Origin: Vulcanimicrobiota bacterium
Lineage (GTDB): Bacteria; Vulcanimicrobiota; Xenobia; Xenobiales; JADMJV01
Direction: 5' to 3'
Length of the DNA: 64,000 bases
Assembly (NCBI GenBank): GCA_017307785.1
Contig: JAFKGI010000024.1
Location: 52,689 to 116,688 of the forward strand
Below the pieces are notes generated by a model. That model searched no databases. It was not told where the DNA came from and saw only the letters and a program-made list of their open reading frames with translations. A program made the translations under genes and the position numbers. Positions 39,411 to 48,122 of the stretch are shown in pieces (within the stretch, counting starts at the first letter, position 1; every line of letters starts with the position of its first letter).

Positions 39411-40360
39411 GATTTGTTCTCCTGTTGGATGGTGTACCACTGACTGAGTTGAGAAAAGCTGTTGAGACTGACCTGGTCCCGACGCGGGACTTCGGCGGGC
39501 TTCTCGGCCCGCTCCAGTTGAGGAGCGTTGCGCACGATTTCCTCGGCGACCGGGTCGCTGGGGCAACTGGCGTCCACTTTGTGACTGGTCATTTCCACTT
39601 TGATCAGCTTGCGCGAAGCCGGGTCAAAATAGAGGTCCAACTGATTGATGCTCTGCCCGTAGGCGCCGGCCTCCGAGACGTGGCCTTTGCTACCGTCGGA
39701 GCGTTCCACCAGCTTGGAGCCGGTGCGGTGATCGTGAGCCGCCAAAGCCACGTCCACTCCCGGCTGGCCTTCGGTGAAGTCGGTCATTTTGCGCAAATTC
39801 TCGTGGCCCAGCACCACCACCGCGTCGCTCTCCGCTTCCAGCTTGGGAACCATGGAAGCCAGGCATTCCTTGATCCCCATACTGCTCAGGCCGACGCCGG
39901 CGGTGGGGTGCATCTTGGAGCTCAGATCCTGGGTGACCACCCCCAGCAGTGCGATGTTGAATCCGGCCAGTTGCTTGATGGTGAACGGCTTGACGCCCTC
40001 AATGGGCTTTCCCTGATAGGCCACATTGGCGCACAGGGTCTCGCCCGAGAAAGGCTTCACCAGGCCGTTACGCAGCGTCTCGTAATCATTGCGCGAATCT
40101 TCAAACTCGTGATTGCCCAGCGCCAGCACGTCCACCTGGGCGCGGTCAAACAGCTGCGCGATGGGGGCAAAAGAATCAGGTCCCAGCTTGGTGTTGTCGC
40201 CGGCCACGTCGCCAACATTGACGGTGATGGAGTTGGGGTTTTCTTCCTTGAGCTGGCGCAACTTGCCCACCAACCGCGCCGCTCCGCCCGTGCCGTCGGC
40301 AAAAGGCTCGAGGCGACGATGAAAGTCGTTGAAGGCGAAGATGGTAACCTTGTCCACCAA
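39407..40360 (-). CDS. UshA-like 5'-nucleotidase/metallophosphoesterase, cytoplasmic
   Basis: 317 residues. Calcineurin-like fold of the UshA type: FAFNDFHRRLEPF (D12, H14), VNVGDVAGDNTKLG, ALGNHEFEDSR, VVVLGHENL and AAHDHRTG give the full set of metal ligands. The UshA C-terminal substrate domain is missing and there is no signal peptide, so it probably acts inside the cell. The last 45 residues are disordered. It starts 3 bases after trmO and overlaps the ribonuclease gene; a nucleotide released by RNA decay is a possible substrate (inference). Confidence 0.8.
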   Translation of the reverse strand: MVDKVTIFAFNDFHRRLEPFADGTGGAARLVGKLRQLKEENPNSITVNVGDVAGDNTKLGPDSFAPIAQLFDRAQVDVLALGNHEFEDSRNDYETLRNGLVKPFSGETLCANVAYQGKPIEGVKPFTIKQLAGFNIALLGVVTQDLSSKMHPTAGVGLSSMGIKECLASMVPKLEAESDAVVVLGHENLRKMTDFTEGQPGVDVALAAHDHRTGSKLVERSDGSKGHVSEAGAYGQSINQLDLYFDPASRKLIKVEMTSHKVDASCPSDPVAEEIVRNAPQLERAEKPAEVPRRDQVSLNSFSQLSQWYTIQQENKS

Positions 40361-40363
40361 GCG

Positions 40364-41026
40364 CTATTCTACGTCCGTCTGCAAAACTCCTGACTCCACC
40401 AGTACCCGAAATGCTTCGATTCGATAATAGAATCGCCAGTAGCCGATTCCCAACCGCAGACGCCCGTCCGGCATCGCGTGAATGCGCCGGGCTCGGTGAG
40501 GCAAGGGGTCCTCGCTCAGAATCGCCGTTACCCGCTCAGCCAATTCGTGCCCCTGCAAGGGCGGAGCCAGCTCCACCGTCCAGGCTCGAGATTCCGGCGC
40601 CGCCGCCCAGCCTTCGCTTTCCTCGGGAAAGGAATCGTAGCGCGGCAAATAGGGCTTGATATCCAGAATAGGCGTCCCATCCACCAGGTCATGAGCACCG
40701 ATCCAGAGACGCAGACCCTCCACCCTCAGCAGCGGCACCGCGCTGATTCCCAGCGGATTCGGCCGGTGCGGAGAACGGGTGGAGAGAACTCCCTTGCGCC
40801 CGCTGCGACCCCGAGGCGGCAGCACTTTGGGGCGCCACTCTCCCTTGCTGCGATGGAACCACCAGATCAGCCAGATGCGTGAAAAGCCCTCCAGGTCGTG
40901 CAGAGCGTGGTCCAAATGGCGGCCGGCCACCAGTTCCACCACGCCCTCGCCCAACGAAGGCTGACGACTCAATTGTCCCAGAGATTCCGCACCACTGCGA
41001 AAGAAGCCGATCGGTTCAAGATGCAT
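40364..41026 (-). CDS. trmO: tRNA (t6A37-N6)-methyltransferase TrmO (TsaA)
   Basis: 220 residues of the TsaA/YaeB beta-barrel methyltransferase family. Signatures: MHLEPIGFFRS, GFSRIWLIWWFHRSKGEW, and GVLSTRSPHRPNPLGISAV, the family hallmark, followed by DGTPILDIKPYLPRYD. TrmO N6-methylates the threonylcarbamoyl-adenosine at position 37 of ACY-reading tRNAs. The C-terminal 70 residues also fit the longer bacterial form. First gene of a three-gene operon with a phosphoesterase and an RNB nuclease. Confidence 0.9.
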   Translation of the reverse strand: MHLEPIGFFRSGAESLGQLSRQPSLGEGVVELVAGRHLDHALHDLEGFSRIWLIWWFHRSKGEWRPKVLPPRGRSGRKGVLSTRSPHRPNPLGISAVPLLRVEGLRLWIGAHDLVDGTPILDIKPYLPRYDSFPEESEGWAAAPESRAWTVELAPPLQGHELAERVTAILSEDPLPHRARRIHAMPDGRLRLGIGYWRFYYRIEAFRVLVESGVLQTDVE

Positions 41027-41114
41027 GTTCGAAACAAGCCTTTCCAGCAGCTCTCTTGCTTAACCCCATGTCTCGGAACCAGGACTTTCACTGGACTGCT
41101 CGACAGTCTTCAGA

Positions 41115-42221
41115 GTGCGCCAGGCTCTCAAACTCGTTTTCCTTCTGCTGCTGCCGGTGGCGCTGCTCGTCCACAATACGCGCGATGGACTCAAACACTT
41201 CCAAGCGCTGTTCGACATCAACCATTACCTGTTCAACCTCTTTCTCTGGCTGTGGATCGCGTTCGGCTGTCTGATGGTCGCCTTCGCTTTGCGCCACAAG
41301 CGCGTCTGGCCGGGTCTGTTCATGCTCTGCTCCACCCTGTGTCTGACCATCGGTTTGCTGGACCTGATGGTGCTTCTCTTTTCCACGGAAAGCTCCGGAC
41401 CAGCGGGTCACATTTCGATCAGCCATCGCAACTGGCAAAATCGCACGGTTCAAGAAAATGCGCTGGGGTTTTGGGATGACGAAGTGCCGGCCCGGATTGA
41501 CGTGGCCGTCGTGGGCGATTCCTTTACCTGGGGCCAGGGCATTCCGGCCCGCAAATTTCGCTTCACCGATGTCCTGAGCGAGAAGACCAAGATCAAATTC
41601 TGGAATTTTGGGCGACCCGGGGCCTCCACCCAGGAGGAAACCGAGAAGATTCTCCCCATCGTGGCGGCCCACCATCCCAAGACCGTCTTCCTCTGCTATT
41701 TGACCAACGATATCGCCTGTGAATACGAGCCCTTCGACCCGCCGGTTCCAAGCCTCACCCCTTTTCAGCGCAGCCTGCTGCAGGCCAGTCCCACCTACAA
41801 CTACGCCTACTTGAGATTTTTCGGGCGCTCCAACCAGAATGACGCGGGCCTGCGCTATTTTTACACCCTGCTCTACAATTACTGGAATGAGCAGTCCATG
41901 GCTCATCATTCTCAGGAAATCGCCAAAATGGTCGAAAAGGTTCGCGCCATGGGCGCCCAGCCCGTGGCCATCATTCTGCCCTTCCCCCACATGTTTTACC
42001 ATGTTCAGCCGGAGTATCGGAAAAAGGTCTACGATGCAGTAGGCAAAGCCTTCCGCGACGCCGGCGCACCGGTCCTCGAACTGCAGGACCTGGAAGACAC
42101 TTTCCCGGTCGGCCAGTTCGAAGCCGGTCCCATCGATTCTCATCCTTCAGCCCGGGTCAACGAGGCGATGGCCGAGCGGATCGCCGCCTGGCTCAAGGAA
42201 CATCGTGAAGTGCTTCCTTAA
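41115..42221 (+). CDS. Membrane-anchored SGNH/GDSL hydrolase-like protein
   Basis: 368 residues. Three membrane segments in the first 90 residues (LKLVFLLLLPVALLV, LFLWLWIAFGCLMVAFAL, LFMLCSTLCLTIGLLDLMVLL) carry a soluble SGNH domain: block I VVGDSFTWGQG with the Ser, Asn in CYLTNDI, and PIDSHPSA supplying the Asp-His pair. Such domains deacylate or acylate lipids and exopolysaccharides. The start is GTG 41115. It is divergent from trmO, 88 bases away. No polysaccharide genes are nearby. Confidence 0.78.
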   Translation: MRQALKLVFLLLLPVALLVHNTRDGLKHFQALFDINHYLFNLFLWLWIAFGCLMVAFALRHKRVWPGLFMLCSTLCLTIGLLDLMVLLFSTESSGPAGHISISHRNWQNRTVQENALGFWDDEVPARIDVAVVGDSFTWGQGIPARKFRFTDVLSEKTKIKFWNFGRPGASTQEETEKILPIVAAHHPKTVFLCYLTNDIACEYEPFDPPVPSLTPFQRSLLQASPTYNYAYLRFFGRSNQNDAGLRYFYTLLYNYWNEQSMAHHSQEIAKMVEKVRAMGAQPVAIILPFPHMFYHVQPEYRKKVYDAVGKAFRDAGAPVLELQDLEDTFPVGQFEAGPIDSHPSARVNEAMAERIAAWLKEHREVLP

Positions 42222-42340
42222 GGAGCACTCCGGCTCTTCACAAAGTTCACAGATCCACAACATTGGCTGGAGAAAAATAAGGCCGAAATAATCACCGCCT
42301 CCTAAGCTAAATTCAATCAAGCGCAAGGAGACAAAAGACG

Positions 42341-42973
42341 ATGGCGATGGGAACCGTATCCGCAGCCCCGATGCAAAGCGTAGGCCAGACCGGCCGCAGC
42401 GCTCCTTCCAGCCCCTCCACTCCGGCTCAATTCGCCAGCCAGGCCGCCGACCGCACCCTGGGACCCAGCACCCCGGTTCAAGCCAGCACCCCGGCCGCCG
42501 CTCCCGCCAGCAGTCCGGTGCTCGACTGGGCCCAACGCCAGGAGGGCCAGCGAGTCGGCAGCGGGGAATGCTTTGACCTGGCCGACCAGGCCCTGCGCCA
42601 GAACGGCATGAAAACCGCCAGCGACTACGGCCGCGTCACTCCCGATGCCGACTACCGCTGGGGTCAGGCAGTTCCGCTGAACCAGTCCCAGCCGGGCGAC
42701 ATCCTCCAGTTCCGCAACTATGAAAACAGCACCACTCAAGCGGATGGCTCCGGATATGATCGCGACCGTCCCCACCACACCGCCGTGGTTGTCGGCAACG
42801 ATGGACACGGCAACATCACGGTGCTCGAGCAGAACGCCGAACCCCCGGAAAGTCCCGTAACCCGCCGCGTGCTTCACTTCGGCAACGGCCAGGTTCAGGA
42901 CGAGAACGGCAATCCCACCACCCAGCACACCACCGGCACTACCCGCGCCTACCGTCCTCAACCCCGCGGTTAG
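42341..42973 (+). CDS. Cysteine-peptidase-like (CHAP/NlpC-related) protein
   Basis: 210 residues with AAGGAG upstream. The N-terminal 60 residues are Ser/Pro/Ala-rich and disordered. The domain that follows has GECFDLADQALRQNG with a candidate nucleophile Cys, QPGDILQF, and RPHHTAVVVGNDGHGNITVLEQN with the candidate His and polar partner. This is the order found in CHAP/NlpC-P60 papain-like hydrolases. There is no signal peptide, so the substrate is unclear. It ends with a 35-base convergent overlap with a GNAT gene. Confidence 0.65.
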   Translation: MAMGTVSAAPMQSVGQTGRSAPSSPSTPAQFASQAADRTLGPSTPVQASTPAAAPASSPVLDWAQRQEGQRVGSGECFDLADQALRQNGMKTASDYGRVTPDADYRWGQAVPLNQSQPGDILQFRNYENSTTQADGSGYDRDRPHHTAVVVGNDGHGNITVLEQNAEPPESPVTRRVLHFGNGQVQDENGNPTTQHTTGTTRAYRPQPRG

Positions 42974-43514
42974 AAAGGGGTCCTTGGCGAAACTGCTCGC
43001 GGTCCAGCATATAGACGACGTGGGTAATCACCCGCTCGCCGATAGAAGCATTCTCCATTCGATCACTGAGGGTGGCTCCGATCTTTTCCAGCGCCTTGCG
43101 GGACCGCAAATTGTCAGCGCCGACCAGAAACAGAACCCGCTCGAAGTGCTCCAGCGCGTGTCCCACCAACAATCGCTTCACCTCACCGTTGACTTGACCG
43201 CCCCAGGCACTGCGGGCCAGAAAGCTCCAGCCGATCTCGATCTCACCCGGCCCGCATCGCTCGAAGTTGTATCGTGAGGAACCCAGGACCGCCCCGCTCT
43301 CTGCATCGCGAATAGTGAACGCCTCCCCGCAGGCCAGCGCATCCTCAAAAAAGGCCCGGAACGGCCCCTCTTGCCAGCGGTCGCGGGCTGGATGCCCGGC
43401 CCAAATTTCGGGGTCAGAGGCGACGGCGTAAAGCTCGCTCCAGTCCTCGGGCGCGATCGGAGAGAGGCGGACGGTGGCATTGGCCAGGCTCGGTTGGGCA
43501 TCGAAGTTGTTCAT
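42939..43514 (-). CDS. RimJ/RimL-type GNAT acetyltransferase
   Basis: 191 residues. Pattern of the Acetyltransf_3 (RimJ/RimL) group: VRLSPIAPEDWSELYAVASDPEIW at the start, DAESGAVLGSSRYNFE, GEIEIGWSFLARSAWGGQVNGEVKRLLVGHAL for acetyl-CoA binding, and ERVLFLVGADNLRSRKALEKIGA. Probably acetylates an amino-terminal or small amine substrate. The C-terminal tail lies antisense to the end of the peptidase-like gene. Confidence 0.82.
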   Translation of the reverse strand: MNNFDAQPSLANATVRLSPIAPEDWSELYAVASDPEIWAGHPARDRWQEGPFRAFFEDALACGEAFTIRDAESGAVLGSSRYNFERCGPGEIEIGWSFLARSAWGGQVNGEVKRLLVGHALEHFERVLFLVGADNLRSRKALEKIGATLSDRMENASIGERVITHVVYMLDREQFRQGPLSNRGVEDGRRG

Positions 43515-43588
43515 CTTGCTGGATTCTGAACTCGGCTCCCTGGACCTGGAGCGGAAGGCTCCGGCGGGGTTTGGGAAAAGGGATTCCG

Positions 43589-44251
43589 ATGCTCTTTTTT
43601 GTGGTCTTCGTCTGGGTCTCCACCCTCTTTCTCTTCTGGCGAGTCTGGAGAAACTGGAAGCGGGTGCCTGCTGGAGCCAAAGGACTCGACTACTTTTCCT
43701 TCGGCCTGGACATCCTGGCGGCCGTGATGTTCCTGGCCTTCTCTTGCAAGATCACGTATTTCACCGTGCAAGGGGAACAGCACGATCGCACCGCGGGAGC
43801 CATCCGTGAAGCCGGCAAACATCCCGGACCTGAGCTAGAAAGGGCGCTGCAAGCCGTCTCTCCCAGCGAACGCGAGTCCTGGCGCCGGGCCCTTATGCTC
43901 AAAGCCATGCGCGACAAGGAGTTGGAACCGGTGCGCTACTTCCTCGACCAGGGCATGAAGCCGGAACAGGTCAACGACGAAGGCCGCCCCTGGATCACCG
44001 AAGCCATGCACAGTTCTCCCGAAATCCGTGCCCTGCTCATCTCTCGCTGCACCGACCCCAACGTCTGCGAACCACAGGGGAACCGCCCCATCCTGCTGAC
44101 AGCCGTGGTCAAGAACGACGCCGAATCCGTGCGCCTGCTCATGGCCAAAGGCGCCGACCCCAACAAGAAGGATGGCAACGGCGACTCCGCACTGTCCCTG
44201 GCCCGCCGCATTCGTCCGAGTCTGGTGCCGCTACTGGAGCCCAAGAAATAG
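43589..44251 (+). CDS. Membrane protein with ankyrin repeats
   Basis: 220 residues from ATG 43589 (AAGGG 6 bases upstream; TTG 43571 is an alternative). Two membrane segments, MLFFVVFVWVSTLFLFWRVW and FGLDILAAVMFLAFSCKI, are followed by ankyrin-like repeats: EPVRYFLDQGMKPEQVNDEGRPWITEAM, then a variant, then NRPILLTAVVKNDAESVRLLMAKGADPNKKDGNGDSALSLA. The repeats bind proteins and would lie in one compartment next to the membrane. No partner is evident. Confidence 0.7.
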   Translation: MLFFVVFVWVSTLFLFWRVWRNWKRVPAGAKGLDYFSFGLDILAAVMFLAFSCKITYFTVQGEQHDRTAGAIREAGKHPGPELERALQAVSPSERESWRRALMLKAMRDKELEPVRYFLDQGMKPEQVNDEGRPWITEAMHSSPEIRALLISRCTDPNVCEPQGNRPILLTAVVKNDAESVRLLMAKGADPNKKDGNGDSALSLARRIRPSLVPLLEPKK

Positions 44252-44261
44252 TCTCGGCCAC

Positions 44262-44277
44262 AGCAGACAGGTCTGCT
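44262..44277. repeat. Perfect inverted repeat AGCAGAC-AG-GTCTGCT
   Basis: Two 7-base arms with a 2-base centre lie 11 bases after the ankyrin gene and 173 bases before the next gene. There is no T-run. Size and symmetry fit a dimeric regulator operator, but no regulator is adjacent. Nothing else recognisable was seen in the 198-base gap to 44449. Confidence 0.35.
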
Positions 44278-44449
44278 ATCAACCCGGCCGCGCCGAGCGC
44301 GAACTGAAAATTCGCTTCCGCCCCAATCCCTCCAGGCCCTGAAACGGCCAGATCCTGGCGACCGGACGGGAATCTGCCCAAGCTGAGCGCCAAGGGAGAA
44401 TAAATCCCATCCCCTGGCGACGGCCCGAACCATTGGAGGTGGTTCCCAC

Positions 44450-45667
44450 ATGAAACTCAAGGCCCTTACCCTGGTCGGATTGCTCGCCCTGGCCGCCTAC
44501 GCCGGCGACGCCAGCTATAAAGAAGTGGTGGCCGAAACGGCTTCGATGGTCGGTGACGTCAAGGCCCAGAACGCGGCCAGCAGTCACGGACTGCAGATTC
44601 TCAACCTCACCTGGGAAGATACGGGACGCTACGCCAACTCTTCGGTCGGTCCCAACATCAGCGACATGACGCTCCAGGTGATCGACGGCGACCGCCTCAC
44701 GATGATGCCTGTCATTCGCTTCCCGAACTTCGCCGACAAATCGGCGGATCTGCGTCCGGAGAACTTCAACCTGCTGGTCGGCAATGAAGACGGCAAGAAC
44801 TTGCACAAAGTCAATCTGAAAGAATATCTGGGACATTTCCGAGAATATCTGCACCAGCCGGACTCCTGGAAAGGCCGAGGGCAGTCGCTACTGGCGGAAC
44901 GCGACAGCCATGTGCTGGTCAGCGCCCAGGCCTGCTTCCTTCCCATTCCGAAACAGGGAGAAGCCAGATTCAATCCGGTCCTCTTCAACTATCAGTCCTA
45001 CCAGAACAACCCCGCCGTGCTCTCGCTGGTTTGCACTCGCGAAGGCACTTCGGCCACGATTATCGATAACACCCGCGACAAAGCCAATTGGGGCCAGCGC
45101 CTGTTCTTCAACCAGGACGGTCAGCGAGCGGGCTTCACCGGCACCCGCCTTTCCGACTTCACCCCCAGTGGGGAGAGTCACACGCCCAGCGTGGGCGCTC
45201 AGGGCGGGCTCAACATGGTGCTGTTGGTGCAGGTCCCGCTCAAACACAAGGAAATCCCCATGCGGGCCTACGACTGTGTGCAACCTTGTCCCACCACCAC
45301 CGCCGCGGAGGGCGTCATGGACCGCCGCAAAAGCGACGTCGAGAACGCGGTCATCGGTCACGGCAAAATCGAAGGCCCCTACACGGAAATCGACAACATG
45401 GCCATCGAACGCGATCCTCGCTTCCCTATCCGAGTGACCGTTCAGTTCTACAAAGCGACCAGCAACGGCGTGGTCAGCGAGAAAGACCTGGCCGGCATCG
45501 CCGCCCAGATCAACCAGGTCTACGCAGACGGCGACTACGTGGGTAGCCTGGTCACCGGCGGCTCAACCGGCCGTCCGACCGAATTCTCGGGAGAAAAAAA
45601 GCAGCCTCGGGGCTGGTGGAAATCCTTCTGGAAGCAGTACGACGAGAAGGTCAAAAACAAAGGTTAG
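44450..45667 (+). CDS. Secreted protein of unknown function
   Basis: 405 residues, signal peptide MKLKALTLVGLLALAAYA, GGAGGTGG upstream. The body is mixed alpha/beta with no catalytic motif that I recognise. Distinct phrases are GLQILNLTWEDTGRYANSSVGPNISDMTLQV, VSAQACFLPIPKQGEARFNPVLFNYQS, and NPAVLSLVCTREGTSATI. These suggest a family with an N-terminal region of about 260 residues and a C-terminal positively charged tail. Two Cys in DCVQPCPT could pair. It ends with a 17-base convergent overlap with the GspE-N-like gene. Confidence 0.6.
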   Translation: MKLKALTLVGLLALAAYAGDASYKEVVAETASMVGDVKAQNAASSHGLQILNLTWEDTGRYANSSVGPNISDMTLQVIDGDRLTMMPVIRFPNFADKSADLRPENFNLLVGNEDGKNLHKVNLKEYLGHFREYLHQPDSWKGRGQSLLAERDSHVLVSAQACFLPIPKQGEARFNPVLFNYQSYQNNPAVLSLVCTREGTSATIIDNTRDKANWGQRLFFNQDGQRAGFTGTRLSDFTPSGESHTPSVGAQGGLNMVLLVQVPLKHKEIPMRAYDCVQPCPTTTAAEGVMDRRKSDVENAVIGHGKIEGPYTEIDNMAIERDPRFPIRVTVQFYKATSNGVVSEKDLAGIAAQINQVYADGDYVGSLVTGGSTGRPTEFSGEKKQPRGWWKSFWKQYDEKVKNKG

Positions 45668-45959
45668 GGCGGGCGAAGCCGGGCGTCGGTTGCGCGCCCA
45701 GCACGCTTTCGAGCCCGCTCGTCTTCTGGCTGCTCAGGCGCACGCTGATGACGCGCAGACCGGTCAACAATTGCAAATCGTAAACGGACGCGCTGGTCAG
45801 CTTGTCATAAAAGCCGATGACCAGCGCGTTTCCTTTGCGAGCCATGGGGACGATGCGCAGACTCTGGCATGTTTCCAATGGCACCAGGTGCAGTAGGGCG
45901 GGATCCGCTTCCGCCAGGGCTTCGTGTAAATCAGCGACGGGCAGTTCATTGGTTTGCAT
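45651..45959 (-). CDS. Stand-alone GspE/MshE N-terminal-like domain
   Basis: 102 residues. The sequence ALAEADPALLHLVPLETCQSLRIVPMARKGNALVIGFYDKLTSASVYDLQLLTGLRVISVRL matches the pattern of the MshEN/T2SSE N-terminal domain (helix, LVPxxxAxxxxxxPxxxxxxxLxVAxxDPxNxxxxxxLxxxTG), which in MshE binds cyclic di-GMP. The ATPase that normally follows is absent. The key residues of the c-di-GMP motif (RLGxxL/LGxxLxxxxLI) are not clearly present. It may be an adaptor. Confidence 0.6.
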   Translation of the reverse strand: MQTNELPVADLHEALAEADPALLHLVPLETCQSLRIVPMARKGNALVIGFYDKLTSASVYDLQLLTGLRVISVRLSSQKTSGLESVLGAQPTPGFARPNLCF

Positions 45960-46081
45960 GACTTAAGCCTAACAGTCTTTGCAGTAGGGCTGTCAGGTGC
46001 AAGTTAACCCTGATTTCTGGTTCGAATAAACTACACCCAAGGGCTGGAGGATCCGCCTCGGACCTTTTGGAACAGGCAAAG

Positions 46082-47218
46082 ATGTCCGATTGGCAATACC
46101 AGATTCGGCGGATTCTGATTCAGACTCCCATCACCGACATCCAGACCCACATCTTCGACCCGGCCTTCACCGGCCTCACCCGCAGTGGCTTGGACGATCT
46201 GCTGACCACTCCGGAACTGGTGGGACAAACCTTACGCACCCAGCGCTTCGACCCGACCCAGTTCGCCGCTGCGGACAAAACCGTCCAGGCCGCCACTGTC
46301 TGGAAGACGCTTTTTATCGATCAGACCCCCATGTCGGACGCCACCCGCTCGGTGCTCACCATTCTGCAGTCTTTCGGCCTCGACATCAACGAGCGCAACA
46401 TGGACGTCCTGCGAGAAAAGTATCCTCGCGAAGCCTGGGAACAGGTCCTGGGAACGGCTGGCGTAGCTCGGCTGGTCATGACCAACGACCCCTTTGACGA
46501 CAAAGAGCGAGCCGCCTGGCAGGCCCAGCCTACGCGTGACGTGCGCTTCTTCTCGGCTCTCCAACTCGACACTATGGTGCACGGCTGGAAAGAGAACTTC
46601 CAGCGTCTCAAGCCCTGGGGCTACCAGGTGAGCGCTAATCTGACCACCTCTCATGACGAAATCGTGCGCTTCCTGGACATCTGGATGGACCGCACCAACC
46701 CGATTTACGTCAGCATCACTCTGCCGGCCCTTCAGGGCGAATCCGGCCAGATGCTGCGCAACGTCATCCTGGCCGCCTGTCAAAAGCGCTCCATCGCCGT
46801 GCAGTGCACCGTCAAACCGGGCGGCCTTACCGACCTGGCCAACCTCTGCCACGACTACCCAGGCCTGCGCTTTCTGGCTCGCGTGGAGTCGTTCGACGAA
46901 GAGTCTTCCCTGGCGCTGCTGGGCGTGCGCTTCGCCAACCTGCTCATCTACGGCTGGCCCCGACCCGGTAACTACGCTCTGACTCTGGCGCGAGTGCAGT
47001 CGCAGGGCCTGACCTTTGTGCCGCAGCCGTCGGGAGCCCGCGTTCTTGAGGAGCTCATCAGCCGCTGGACTCAGTTCAAGCCCGTGGCCGTCGACCTGCT
47101 GGCCTCCCATTATGCTTCCTTGGAAGAAATGGGCTATCGGGTCGATCCGGACCACATCGAGAAAGACCTGAAGGACCTGTTGGGCCAGCGCTTCTGGACC
47201 TTTCTGGGACGAGAATAA
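46082..47218 (+). CDS. Uronate-isomerase-like amidohydrolase-superfamily protein
   Basis: 378 residues. The N-terminus TPITDIQTHIFDPAFTGLTRSGLDDLLTTPELV has the DxH-type metal motif (DIQTHIF) and layout of the glucuronate isomerase-like branch of the amidohydrolase superfamily. It is followed by a TIM-barrel-like alternation (VARLVMTNDPFDDKERAAW, FLARVESFDEESSLALLG). The final active-site Asp is not clear. Substrate unknown. ATG 46082 is chosen; TTG 46067 in frame is possible. Confidence 0.55.
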   Translation: MSDWQYQIRRILIQTPITDIQTHIFDPAFTGLTRSGLDDLLTTPELVGQTLRTQRFDPTQFAAADKTVQAATVWKTLFIDQTPMSDATRSVLTILQSFGLDINERNMDVLREKYPREAWEQVLGTAGVARLVMTNDPFDDKERAAWQAQPTRDVRFFSALQLDTMVHGWKENFQRLKPWGYQVSANLTTSHDEIVRFLDIWMDRTNPIYVSITLPALQGESGQMLRNVILAACQKRSIAVQCTVKPGGLTDLANLCHDYPGLRFLARVESFDEESSLALLGVRFANLLIYGWPRPGNYALTLARVQSQGLTFVPQPSGARVLEELISRWTQFKPVAVDLLASHYASLEEMGYRVDPDHIEKDLKDLLGQRFWTFLGRE

Positions 47219-47248
47219 AAAAGGCCCCCGCCCAGAAGGCGGGAGCCA
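47216..47248 (-). terminator. Rho-independent terminator on the minus strand
   Basis: On the minus strand GGCTCCCGCC-TTCTG-GGCGGGGGCC is followed by TTTTTTA. It ends the transcript of the small secreted gene at 47260-47610. On the plus strand the T-run is missing, so it serves that direction poorly. Confidence 0.8.
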
Positions 47249-47259
47249 AGGTGAAAAGT

Positions 47260-47610
47260 CTATTTTCCCGGGCTCAGGCGCAGGTAACGCGGGTAAACCG
47301 CGGGATACGGTTGGCTGTTGGCCGGATAGAACGAAGTGCGGGTCAGGTGATAGTCAAAGGTGGCCGGTTCGCGCAACAGATAGTGGTTGCCCATCGCCGA
47401 CTCATTCTCGGATAGCTGCGCCAGATTCCGTTCGATCTGACGGCGCTCGCTGGCCGCCCTCTCGAAGTCGTCGTTGCGCACCGCCGTATCATACTGGGCG
47501 CGGTTAACGCTCAAATCAGCGCGAATCTCGGCGCTGCGTTCGGCCGTGCCGAAGGGAGCGGCGAGCACGGGCAAGCTCAGCAAAGCAGCAAAAAGTAGTG
47601 GTTTCATCAT
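47260..47610 (-). CDS. Small secreted protein
   Basis: 116 residues: MMKPLLFAALLSLPVLAAPF is the signal peptide, and GGAGG precedes the tandem ATGs. The mature part is helical and charged (ERSAEIRADLSVNRAQYDTAVRNDDFERAASERRQIERNLAQL), probably a short coiled coil, followed by an aromatic, Tyr/Pro-rich end (YPANSQPYPAVYPRYLRL). It has its own terminator. No family recognised. Confidence 0.6.
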   Translation of the reverse strand: MMKPLLFAALLSLPVLAAPFGTAERSAEIRADLSVNRAQYDTAVRNDDFERAASERRQIERNLAQLSENESAMGNHYLLREPATFDYHLTRTSFYPANSQPYPAVYPRYLRLSPGK

Positions 47611-47715
47611 CCTAGCCTCCATCGTCCGCCCCCGCGGTTGTGAGCTCAGAGTAGCTTACAACGACGGACGGGACGGAGGTGCCGCGGTCCTGACCGATAT
47701 GGACTGCGATCCTGG

Positions 47716-48039
47716 TCAGGCCGAATGGGGCCAGCAGCAGCTAGGACGCGGATACTCAGATAAGCCGGCGTTACCACGGGCGGGGTTCACGAAGTCCCCA
47801 AGATCGCGGAGCACCGAGCGAGAAGCGCGATAGCGACCGTCCGTTCCCAACTGCACGAGGTCTTCTCGAACCAGTGAAAACAGCAAGCGGTCCAAATAGG
47901 CTCTGCGTAGACCAACTTTAGCGACCAGTTCGGCCGCCGAGAGACTCTCCAACGCCAGGCAGTGGCAGACGCGGAGATGAGGGAGGGAGCCCAGCAGTTT
48001 GAAGCGGGCAGACATCTTTTGCAAAATAGCATCATCCAT
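47716..48039 (-). CDS. Winged-helix DNA-binding protein (ArsR/MarR-like)
   Basis: 107 residues. A single winged-helix domain: ARFKLLGSLPHLRVCHCLALESLSAAELVAKVGLRRAYLDRLLFSLVREDLVQL, with a recognition helix (VGLRRAYLDRLLFSLVRE), then a wing (GTDGRYRASRS). Cys pair VCHC lies in helix 2, similar to some ArsR-type metal sensors, but that is a suggestion only. It sits 44 bases downstream of an intrinsic terminator and a structured RNA on the same strand, so its expression may be controlled by attenuation. Confidence 0.6.
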   Translation of the reverse strand: MDDAILQKMSARFKLLGSLPHLRVCHCLALESLSAAELVAKVGLRRAYLDRLLFSLVREDLVQLGTDGRYRASRSVLRDLGDFVNPARGNAGLSEYPRPSCCWPHSA

Positions 48040-48082
48040 ATTCAGGCTACAAGCACAATGGCCGGCCTGAAGTTTCCTATCA

Positions 48083-48122
48083 AAATAAAGGAAGCTCCCC
48101 GGAAGAGATCACGGGGAGCTTC
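48083..48122 (-). terminator. Intrinsic terminator upstream of the winged-helix gene
   Basis: On the minus strand GAAGCTCCCCG (48122-48112) pairs with CGGGGAGCTTC (48101-48091), an 11-bp perfect stem with a 10-base loop, followed by CTTTATTTTG. It lies 44 bases before the winged-helix start codon, in the position of an attenuator, or closes a small RNA. Confidence 0.65.
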
